From Catellatospora sp. TT07R-123 (GTDB lineage Bacteria > Actinomycetota > Actinomycetes > Mycobacteriales > Micromonosporaceae): a stretch of DNA of 64,000 nt. Where the stretch lies: contig NZ_BNEM01000002.1 of assembly GCF_018327705.1 (NCBI RefSeq), forward strand, positions 806,001-870,000, in the 5' to 3' direction. The position numbers and the translations under genes were made by a program. Of the stretch, positions 1 through 7,939 are shown piece by piece (within the stretch, counting starts at the first letter, position 1; each line of letters starts with the position of its first letter). Under the pieces are notes generated by a model, which was given only the letters and a program-made list of their open reading frames with translations, searched no databases and had not been told where the DNA came from.

Positions 1-3000
1 GAGGGTGGCGACACGGACGTCCGTGACCTGCGCGTCGCCGCTGCCGGTCTGGGTGAACCGCAGGTCCATCGCCACCCCGCCGAGCACCACCGACGCGCCC
101 GTGATGGTGGTGTCACCGGCGCTGAGGCGCAGTCCCTCCAGCCGCACCGACGTCGCGGTGAGGTCGGGGATGTGCACCCCGCCGTCGACGGGCGTGACCG
201 TGCCCTGCAGCCCCTGTACGGCGACCCGCGCCACGTGCCCCGAGGCGAACTGGACGTTCTCGAACACCATGTCGGCGCCGACCTGAGGCCTCGCGGCGCG
301 GGCGAAGTCGCCGAACCCGCCGGTGACCCCGGCCGTGCCCGGCAGGCCGTCGAGCCCCACCGACGCGTGCACGCTGCCGGTGGCCCGGCCGACCCGCCAC
401 GACGGCCCGGCGATGTCGTGGGCGTCGACGCCGTCGACGGTGAACACCAGGCGGCCGTGCTCGTCGAGGCGGCCGGAGACCGGGCCGAGCGACAGGGAGC
501 CGACGTCGATGCCCAGCAGCCGCGTGAGCCGCTGGCGGGACTCCTGGATGTCGCGCAGCCGGTGGCGCTCGGCCGTCTCGTCGGCCAGGTGCCCCCGGGC
601 CTCCAGCTCCTCGACGTGCATCGCGAGCAGCATCGCCTCGCCGAGCCGTTCGCGGATCTGCGGATCGGCGTTGATGGGCAGGGCGAGGTAGCGCATGGTC
701 AGCTGGTGGGCGGTCGGCAGGCTGCCGGCGGGCAGCCGCACCGCAGGTCCGCCGCCGGGCGCCGGGGTGATCGTCACCCCGCCCACGCTGAGGTTCACCT
801 CGGCGTCGCGGCGCAGGTCGGCGGCGGTCGGGCGGTGCACACCGCGCCGGAACCGGCCGATCAGCTCCGGGTCGGCGAGATAGCTGCCGGACGCGGCCGG
901 GACCAGCGACTCCGGCACCCGTACGTCGAGGTGGACCGGGCCGATGTGGGCACCGGCCAGCTCCACGGACCCGGAGACCTCCCCGATGTCGATACCCGCG
1001 ACGTCCAGCGTGGCCCCGACGTCGGACCGCACCAGCGTGTTCAGCCGCGCCAGCTCGGCGCGCTCGGCCGGGGTCAGCGAACCGGCGATCCAGCGGTCAC
1101 GGCGTTCCAGCTCCTCCATCCGCAGCTCGGCCTCGGTCGGCGGCAGGTAGCGCTCGGGCACGGTCTCGTCGTCGGGGCTGAGGGCGGCGCGGGCGGCCCG
1201 GCGCTGCGCCGCCATCAGGTTCTGTATCTCCACCAGGCGGGTCAGTTCGGCGCGCTCGGTCGGGGTGAGGCTGCTCTGGCGGGCGCGCAGCTCCCGGATG
1301 CGCACCGCGTGGATGGTGAACCGGTCGAGCTCGTCCAGGGCGGCGTCGCGCCGGGTGATCGCGGCGGTCCGCGCCGAGCCGGTGAGGGTCGGGATGCGCT
1401 CGTTCAGCGAGGTGATGAGTGAGCGCAGGTAGGCGGGCCGGCTGCGGGCCACGCCGGCGGCCAGGCCGTGCAGGCGGATCGAGGAGACCTGGGTCCCGGC
1501 GCCGAACGACGCGCCCTCGATCTCGAGGTCGCCGAGGGAGACCTGCAGCGAGCGCAGCATCCGCGCCGCGTCGCCGAGCCGTTCGGTCACCGAGCGCGGC
1601 GGCCGGGGTGTTCCGTCGCTGACCAAGCCGTAGACGTAGTCCAGCGGGTGCGGCTGGTTCGGGATCAGATGGTTGACCACCGCGTCGCGGCCGGAGCCGA
1701 CGACCTTGTCGGCCAGCCACGGCAGCCCGGTGGCGGGCAGGCCCAGCGCCATCAGGTCGGTGATCGACGGGCTGCCGGGCAGGCCGCCCAGCAGCATCAC
1801 CATGTTGTCGATCAGCTGTAGCAGCGGGCCGAGCACCGGGACGCCCACCCACCCGTCGCGCGGCTGGTGCCCGGCGAGGTCCTCGGCCCCGGTCGAGCCC
1901 GCCCGCATGCGCAGCGTCTGCATCAGCAGGTGCGCCAGTGCCACGCCGCCGACCGACTCGTTGGCGATCACCAGGTCCCGCACGTCGGCGCTCTGCATGG
2001 ACAGGTCGAACCCGATCGGGGCGCGGTAGTGCCGGTCGGAGAAGGAACCGATGACCCTCAGGTCGCGCAGGGTCACGAAACCGGCCCGGTAGGACGCTCC
2101 GGGCTGGGAGGCGTCGAAGCGGTTGAGGCGAAGCTGCTCGACGCGCATCCGGAACGCGCCGTTGCCGGGGTCCAGGTGCAGTTCCAGCCGGTTGGTGTGG
2201 TCACGCAGCGCCCGGTCGGCCGCGGTGGTGCCGCCGACGATGCTCTGGGCGCGGGGGGTGAGCTGCGCGCCGGCGAGGTCCTCGCCCATGGCCCACTGCG
2301 CCGTCTCCAGGTCCACGTCGAGGTCGAGCGTCCGGCCGGTCGCCTCCACCGCGAGGTAGAGCGCCATGCCCGCGCCGTAGAGCACCAGCCGCAGGCCGCC
2401 CCAGAGCACGCTGAGCAGCTCGGTGAAGGTGCCGGGCACGTCGATGTGCTCGGGGGCGTAGTCCGGCCGGTACACGGGGTGGTAGAGGCCGAACGTGGTC
2501 TGCAGGTCGAGGCCGAGGTGGGCGGTGAGGTCGGCGTACTCGCGGGACAGGTCGTAGACCCAGCGCCGGTCGTCGGAGGCGTACGCCAGCAGCAGCAGGG
2601 CGCGCAGCTGCGGATCGTGTTCGCCGTCCCACAGCCGGGTGTCGCGCAGCCGCTCGTGCAGCTGGGCGAGGGTGGGGAAACCGTCGCGGCCGGTCATCGC
2701 GCCCGCGGCGGCGGAGCGGCGCATCTGGCCGGTCATCGCCGACATCATCGCGCCCCACAGGTTCGGGTGCTCCTCGCTCCACCGCCGCTGCTCGGCCGGC
2801 GGCAGGGCGCGCAGCAGCAGGTGCGCCAGCCACGCCTCGTACGCCGAGATCCACCAGTCGAACAGGCCGGTCGACAGCAGCCGCGTGGCCTGGCGCTCCA
2901 GGCGCAGCGGGTCACGGCGTGACGCGACCCGGTCCACCAGCACCCGGGACTCGTCGTTGACCAGGAACTCGTCGGTCAGCCGCTCCAGCACGCCGTCGAG

Positions 3001-4848
3001 CACGCCCATGGTGTCCAGCCGCCGGATGACGGCGGTCTTCTGCTCGGGCTCGGCCTCGGCGGCCAGGCGGCGGACGATCTGCTCGGCGGCGTCGGCGCGG
3101 TGGGGTCCGGCGTCCCAGTCGGCGATGAGCTGGCGCAGCAGGTCGTGCGTCCCGTCCGGCGACGACCCGCCGGGCCCTTCCGCGAGGTACTCGGTGCCGA
3201 CGCCGGTGTACTCGCCGTCGGCGACCATCCCGTTCGGAAGGTTGTCCTGCAGCCGCTCGAACCAGAACCCGCCGTCGCGGCGGCGCCAGGCGTCCTGCTC
3301 GGCCAGCGGCAGGCTGCGCACCAGCAGGTAGGCCAGGCGCGCGTCGTCGTCGGTGACCGCCCAGTCGAAGACCCCGTAGGACAGCAGGCTCTCGATCCGG
3401 GGCAGGGTCAGGCCGGGGGCGCGGGCGGCGAGCAGCCGGGCCAGGATCAGTCCGTAGTCCTCGCCGCTGGTGACGCCGAACCTGCGCCGGTCCGCCGACG
3501 GCAGGTGGTCCAGGATGACGTCGACGAGCCGGTTGCGGTCCAGTTCGGTCACCACGGCGCGCATCCGTTCGTGCGGCAGCGGCGGGGCGTTGGTGGCGGG
3601 CGCGGCGACCGGCTCGGACATCGCCTCGACCATCGGCCGGAAGGCGTCGAGCGCGGCCCGTGCCGCGTCGGCGTTGTGGTGGCGCAGGATCTGCGTCACC
3701 GACGTGACGATGTGGGTGTCGACGCCCTCGGGCTGCTGCGCGGTGCCCAGGCTGTAGTCGCGGGCGGTGCCCATCCGCTCCTCGGCGGCGACCGCGGTCC
3801 GCAGGTCGGCCGCGTCGTCGCCCAGCGGGGCGGGACCGGACATCACCTCGCGGAAGTACTGGCGCCGGTCGCCGCCGGCCAGCCGGGCGAGGCCGGCGTC
3901 GGACTGCGACTGCAACAGCAGGTAGACGGCCCGGCGGGCCGGTTCGCCCAGGCGGGACAGGTTGACCCCGTGCAGGGGCACGTCGGCGTCGGTGGTCGGG
4001 CCCTGCGGGCCGACCTGGCCCCGGGCCAGCCGGTCGCCGAGCGCGGCGAGGTCGTCGCGGTCCAGCGCGGCGAGCACCGCCGCGGCGGCCTCGGGGTGCT
4101 CACGGTGGTGCCGGTCGTCGACGAGTGCGAGCATCCGCCGCCGCTCGGGGGACAGCAGCCGCACCAGGACGCGGGCGATGACGAACGGCAGCGGTTCGAT
4201 CATCCGCAGCACGAACTCGCGCTTGCTGCGGTCGCCGGTGAAGACGGCGTCGAGCTCGTTGTTGATGGCGGCCAGCTCGGCGGCGTGGTGGACGCGGACG
4301 AGCCCGGTCAGGCGCGTGGTCAGCCGGTCGACCTCGCCCGGGGCGGCCGGGACCGCCGGGGCGATGCCGGAGGCGCCGTCGAAGCGGGCGACGTGCCCGT
4401 CGGGCAGCACCGCCCGCGGCAGCCAGAGGTCGCCGCCCGCGCGTACGGCGGCGGTGACGGCCGCGGCTTCCGCTTCGGCCGCGGTGACGTCGGGGCGTAC
4501 GGCCGCCAGGTGGGCGCTGGCCGACGGGCGGACGCGGTTGCGGTGCTGCGCGACGTGGGCCAGTTCGTGCGCCAGCACGCCCGCATCGGCCAGGGCCATC
4601 GCGGACGGGCACAGCAGCAGCCCCTGGCCGTCGGCGGCGGCCGGTGACGCGCCCAGCAGCGACGACTCGGTGACCCGCAGCGGCACGGTGTCGGGGTCGA
4701 GCCCGAGGTGCGGCGCGATCCGGCGGACGACCTCCCGTGCCGCGACGGTCGGGGCGGCGGGCGCCGGGGCCGGGGCGGCAGCGCGTGCTGCGACGCGGCG
4801 TGAGCCGTCCGCAGCGTCCGCGGCTGCCGCCGCCGGCCCGTCGGTCAT
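1..4848 (-). CDS. Giant eCIS-associated protein with N-terminal DUF4157 (eCIS core) domain, partial
   Basis: Reading starts at ATG 4848 and stays open for 1616 codons to the left edge, so the C-terminus is missing. Residues 1-40 are Ala/Pro-rich. Residues about 40-135 form a DUF4157 domain with the zincin-type motif HELAHVAQH (HELAH at 94-98). This domain is the hallmark of eCIS-linked effectors and accessory proteins. The next ~600 residues are helical and contain a duplicated module, with FDWAVTDDDARLAYLLVRSL near 485 and FDWWISAYEAWLAHLLLRAL near 657. The last ~450 residues alternate helical stretches (LTPTERAEL and LTPAERAEL) with repeated Gly/Val-rich beta-strand segments. It is the last eCIS gene inside the window and starts 4 bases after the stop of the DUF6519 gene, so it is probably co-expressed. 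It could be cargo, or a structural or assembly factor. The DUF4157 assignment is firm; the function is inferred. Confidence 0.8.
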   Translation of the reverse strand, partial: MTDGPAAAAADAADGSRRVAARAAAPAPAPAAPTVAAREVVRRIAPHLGLDPDTVPLRVTESSLLGASPAAADGQGLLLCPSAMALADAGVLAHELAHVAQHRNRVRPSASAHLAAVRPDVTAAEAEAAAVTAAVRAGGDLWLPRAVLPDGHVARFDGASGIAPAVPAAPGEVDRLTTRLTGLVRVHHAAELAAINNELDAVFTGDRSKREFVLRMIEPLPFVIARVLVRLLSPERRRMLALVDDRHHREHPEAAAAVLAALDRDDLAALGDRLARGQVGPQGPTTDADVPLHGVNLSRLGEPARRAVYLLLQSQSDAGLARLAGGDRRQYFREVMSGPAPLGDDAADLRTAVAAEERMGTARDYSLGTAQQPEGVDTHIVTSVTQILRHHNADAARAALDAFRPMVEAMSEPVAAPATNAPPLPHERMRAVVTELDRNRLVDVILDHLPSADRRRFGVTSGEDYGLILARLLAARAPGLTLPRIESLLSYGVFDWAVTDDDARLAYLLVRSLPLAEQDAWRRRDGGFWFERLQDNLPNGMVADGEYTGVGTEYLAEGPGGSSPDGTHDLLRQLIADWDAGPHRADAAEQIVRRLAAEAEPEQKTAVIRRLDTMGVLDGVLERLTDEFLVNDESRVLVDRVASRRDPLRLERQATRLLSTGLFDWWISAYEAWLAHLLLRALPPAEQRRWSEEHPNLWGAMMSAMTGQMRRSAAAGAMTGRDGFPTLAQLHERLRDTRLWDGEHDPQLRALLLLAYASDDRRWVYDLSREYADLTAHLGLDLQTTFGLYHPVYRPDYAPEHIDVPGTFTELLSVLWGGLRLVLYGAGMALYLAVEATGRTLDLDVDLETAQWAMGEDLAGAQLTPRAQSIVGGTTAADRALRDHTNRLELHLDPGNGAFRMRVEQLRLNRFDASQPGASYRAGFVTLRDLRVIGSFSDRHYRAPIGFDLSMQSADVRDLVIANESVGGVALAHLLMQTLRMRAGSTGAEDLAGHQPRDGWVGVPVLGPLLQLIDNMVMLLGGLPGSPSITDLMALGLPATGLPWLADKVVGSGRDAVVNHLIPNQPHPLDYVYGLVSDGTPRPPRSVTERLGDAARMLRSLQVSLGDLEIEGASFGAGTQVSSIRLHGLAAGVARSRPAYLRSLITSLNERIPTLTGSARTAAITRRDAALDELDRFTIHAVRIRELRARQSSLTPTERAELTRLVEIQNLMAAQRRAARAALSPDDETVPERYLPPTEAELRMEELERRDRWIAGSLTPAERAELARLNTLVRSDVGATLDVAGIDIGEVSGSVELAGAHIGPVHLDVRVPESLVPAASGSYLADPELIGRFRRGVHRPTAADLRRDAEVNLSVGGVTITPAPGGGPAVRLPAGSLPTAHQLTMRYLALPINADPQIRERLGEAMLLAMHVEELEARGHLADETAERHRLRDIQESRQRLTRLLGIDVGSLSLGPVSGRLDEHGRLVFTVDGVDAHDIAGPSWRVGRATGSVHASVGLDGLPGTAGVTGGFGDFARAARPQVGADMVFENVQFASGHVARVAVQGLQGTVTPVDGGVHIPDLTATSVRLEGLRLSAGDTTITGASVVLGGVAMDLRFTQTGSGDAQVTDVRVATL

Positions 4849-4852
4849 GCCG

Positions 4853-7800
4853 TCACCGCACCGTGTTGAACGGCAGCCAGTTGTCCAGCGGCGCCGGGAA
4901 CGGCCGCCCGGCGGGCAGCACCGCCGGGCCCCACAGCACGTTGCCGGTGATCGCCGCGCCCTCGGTCGCGCCGAGCACCGCCAGGCTGTAGCCGGACTCG
5001 GCCCGCCGGACGGTGTTGCCGGTGACCGTGGTCGTGCCGACCAGCGCCAGCGTGACGACCGCGCCGTCGCAGCGGGCGGTGCACTGGTTGGCGTCGAACT
5101 GCACCACGCCGTCGCGCCGGACGTGCCCGGCACGCGACGCGGCCGTCTCGGCGCCGAGCCGGTTGAGCACGATCACGGCGGGGCCGGTGGCGGCGTGGGC
5201 GGTGTAGACCGCGTCGCTGACCGCGTACTGCCGGGCGGTGGTGGCGCAGTCGACGGTGTTGTGGTGGATCTGCAGCCGGGTCTCGTGGCGCAGCACCTGG
5301 ATCGCGTACGACCGGGCGAAGTCGATCGCGGTCAGCGCGGCGGCCCGCAGGTCCCGGCTCGAACCGGCATCGGCGATGAGCTTGTCCCGCGACACCGCGG
5401 CCCGGCCGAACCACGTCTCGGCCTTGATCTCGGCGAAGGCCACGCTCGGCGCGGACGGTCCGCCCGCGACGGAGTCGACGAACCGCTTCGTCCACACCGC
5501 CGGGTCCGGCCCGGCCTCACCGGCGACGTTCCCGGCCGTCCCGGCGCTGTCGGGCAGCGGGTAGGTCCAGCCGAAGGCGACCAGGAACTGGGCCACCGGG
5601 TCGAGGAACACCGACTGGACCGTCGTGTTGATCGCGGTCATGGTCGCGGCGCTCACGTCGGTGGCGCGGTAGGCGTCGATGAGGTCGAGGCCGCGCAGGG
5701 TCTCCGCCGACAGCAGCCAGAAGCCGCCGTAGCAGTCCCGCACCGTGTTCTCGCCGATGAGGACCCCGCCGACCTCGCCCAGCGCGGCGACGGCCACCGT
5801 GATCCCCGCGAAGAGGTTGTCCCGCAGCCTGGCGTCGTCGAGCAGGCTGTCGACCAGCATCCCGGAGGCGACCTTGCGCCGCCCGGCGGCGGTACGCACC
5901 AGCGACGGGCTCACCATGACGCCGACCATGACCTGCGCGTCCACGTCGGAGGCGCGGGCCCGGTCGTGGACGAACCGGCAGCCTTCGACGGTGAGCCCGA
6001 CACAGGCCCCGCCGATGAGGATGCCGACGGCGACCATCGGCGGCCGGTCGACCACGACGGCGGCGGTGTCGAGCTCCGCCGACCACAGCCGCAGTTGCCC
6101 CACGCCGCGCTGGTCCGGGTCGTAGCCGATGTCGAAGTCGAACGTGCAGTCGGCGATGCGCAGGTCACGGGTGTTGACGGACCTGACGGCGATGGCGGCG
6201 CCGCGGCCGCGGTGCACCGCGGAGATCCGGTCGTCGGCGAGCCGGAAGTCGTCGGCGGAGCCGTCGGTCAGGCCGTATGCCGGGGGCAGCTCGAAGGTGA
6301 TCCCGGTGACGGTCACCGCCTCGACGCCGACCGCGACGATCATGCCCTGGGGGAACGCGTCCTCCCGGCCCGGCGCCACCGCCAGCACCACCGCCCCGCC
6401 GCAGCCCTCCAGGTGCAGCCGGCCGTGCCCGGCCGTCAGCACCAGCGGCTCGGCCAGCTGGTAGCGGCCCGCGCGCAGGCACACCGTCACCTGCTGGCTC
6501 GGGTCGCCGACCGGCCGGCCGGCGGTCGCCTGGTCGATGATCGCCTGCAACCGGGCGGCGTCGGCGACGTCGACGCTGACGGTGCAGCAGCCGCCGCCGG
6601 TGCCGGGGGTGAGCCCGGTCAGCGGCGGGAACGGGATGCGGCAGTCGTCGAGCAGCTGGAACCGGCCGTCGGACCAGGCGACCACGGCCAGCGGGCAGGC
6701 CCACATGCGCGGCCCGTCCGGCGGCTGCGCCTCGCGCAGCAGGCGCGCGGGCAGCACCGTGTCCGGGGTGGCGGGGCGGACCCCGATCTGCCAGAAGTCG
6801 CCCGGGTGGGCGAAGCCGTGCTCAAGCTCGATGGTGACCGAGACACCGGTGCCGGTGAGGGCCACCGTCTGCCCGGACTTGACCCCGGTGCGCAGCTCCT
6901 CCCAGACGCGCAGGTAGAGCTGGGGAGTCGCGTCGGCGTCGAGGTAGACGGCGGGCGGCGGGGCGGGCAGCACGACCGTGCGGGTGTCCGGGTCGTACGG
7001 CTCCGACAGCGCCGCGACCTCGCCGCACAGCGCCGCCGCCCAGCCCTCGGTGACGCCGTCGGCGCTGTCGAGGTCGGCGGCCGCCCGCAGCACCTGCACC
7101 GGCTGTCCGGCGCGCGGGAAGTGGTAGTCGTCGACGGGGGCGCGGTCGAGCGTGAGCATGGTGCCGGACCCGGCGGTCACCCGGTACAGCATCGAGGCGT
7201 TGTCGTAGCCCCACAGCAGGTCGAAGGTGCCGTCCTCGTACGCCGCCGAGACCTGTACCCGGATCAGCTGGTTCTCGGCGCCCAGATAACCGCCCGCCGC
7301 CGTGGGCTCGCACGGGTCCGGGGCGGACGGCGGCGGGTCCCACGCCACCAGCAGCCGGCTGGCCGAGTTCAGGCGCATCGTCGCCGGGTCGAACTCCAGG
7401 CCCTCGACGTGCCAGGCCTTCCGGTCGTCACGCAGGGCGGGCCCGCACGCCTTCGCCCTGGTGGGCAGCAGCCGCACCCGGGTCACGATCCGCCGCCGCG
7501 CGGCGCCGTCCGGGCCGCCCAGCGCCACCTCGCGCAGCACCGGGTCCTCCGCCGCGGTGACGTCGTACTCGGTCAGCTGGAGGACCACGTGCTCGTGGGC
7601 GGCCTCGCCGGGCTTGCGGAACTGCGGATCGCCCGAGCTGTCGCGCCAGTCCGGCTGGGCGCTGTAGCGCACCTTCGCGCCGGAGTGCACGCGCACGCCG
7701 CCGACGTACATGGTTCCGGGGCCGATGACGAGGTCGCCGCCGTCCTCGATGATCTTGTACCCGTCGTCCGGGGTGCCCGCCGGGCCGATGATCTCGCGCA

Positions 7801-7939
7801 GCTCCGCGAGGCGCTCCTCGTCCTCGATGCGGTACTGCTCGTTCTCCTCGGCCTCCAGCGACACCCGCCCCTGCTGGGGCACGACGCCGGTGTAGCGCCG
7901 CCCGGGATCGAAGGAGACGCGCGCTACATCGGTGGCCAT
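4853..7939 (-). CDS. DUF6519-type N-terminus plus right-handed beta-helix protein of the eCIS
   Basis: 1028 residues. The N-terminus (FDPGRRYTGVVPQQGRV, then an acidic EEN/EDEERL helix) matches the DUF6519 family often found beside phage-tail-like clusters. From about residue 450 the sequence turns into short repeated strands with turns (for example LHLEGCGGAVVLAV, LTVEGCRFVHD, LQIHHNTVDC, VTGNTVRRAESG, ITGNVLWG), typical of a parallel beta-helix such as pectate-lyase-like or tail-spike folds. There is no signal peptide. It overlaps the upstream tail-protein-I gene by 16 bases and is followed 4 bases later by the DUF4157 gene. A role as an external fibre, spike or baseplate appendage is inferred from fold and position; an enzyme acting on surface polysaccharide cannot be excluded. 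Confidence 0.75.
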   Translation of the reverse strand: MATDVARVSFDPGRRYTGVVPQQGRVSLEAEENEQYRIEDEERLAELREIIGPAGTPDDGYKIIEDGGDLVIGPGTMYVGGVRVHSGAKVRYSAQPDWRDSSGDPQFRKPGEAAHEHVVLQLTEYDVTAAEDPVLREVALGGPDGAARRRIVTRVRLLPTRAKACGPALRDDRKAWHVEGLEFDPATMRLNSASRLLVAWDPPPSAPDPCEPTAAGGYLGAENQLIRVQVSAAYEDGTFDLLWGYDNASMLYRVTAGSGTMLTLDRAPVDDYHFPRAGQPVQVLRAAADLDSADGVTEGWAAALCGEVAALSEPYDPDTRTVVLPAPPPAVYLDADATPQLYLRVWEELRTGVKSGQTVALTGTGVSVTIELEHGFAHPGDFWQIGVRPATPDTVLPARLLREAQPPDGPRMWACPLAVVAWSDGRFQLLDDCRIPFPPLTGLTPGTGGGCCTVSVDVADAARLQAIIDQATAGRPVGDPSQQVTVCLRAGRYQLAEPLVLTAGHGRLHLEGCGGAVVLAVAPGREDAFPQGMIVAVGVEAVTVTGITFELPPAYGLTDGSADDFRLADDRISAVHRGRGAAIAVRSVNTRDLRIADCTFDFDIGYDPDQRGVGQLRLWSAELDTAAVVVDRPPMVAVGILIGGACVGLTVEGCRFVHDRARASDVDAQVMVGVMVSPSLVRTAAGRRKVASGMLVDSLLDDARLRDNLFAGITVAVAALGEVGGVLIGENTVRDCYGGFWLLSAETLRGLDLIDAYRATDVSAATMTAINTTVQSVFLDPVAQFLVAFGWTYPLPDSAGTAGNVAGEAGPDPAVWTKRFVDSVAGGPSAPSVAFAEIKAETWFGRAAVSRDKLIADAGSSRDLRAAALTAIDFARSYAIQVLRHETRLQIHHNTVDCATTARQYAVSDAVYTAHAATGPAVIVLNRLGAETAASRAGHVRRDGVVQFDANQCTARCDGAVVTLALVGTTTVTGNTVRRAESGYSLAVLGATEGAAITGNVLWGPAVLPAGRPFPAPLDNWLPFNTVR

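Noticed and set aside
172-1422. Long plus-strand open frames across the left 26 kb (for example 172-1422, 1867-2922, 3962-8182)
   Set aside because: They are antisense shadows of high-GC minus-strand eCIS genes; they encode Arg/Gly/Val-rich low-complexity sequence and lack ribosome sites.
94-4848. Calling the DUF4157 protein a metalloprotease because of HELAH
   Set aside because: The motif is present, but protease activity of eCIS-core domains is not generally established; only the domain is claimed.
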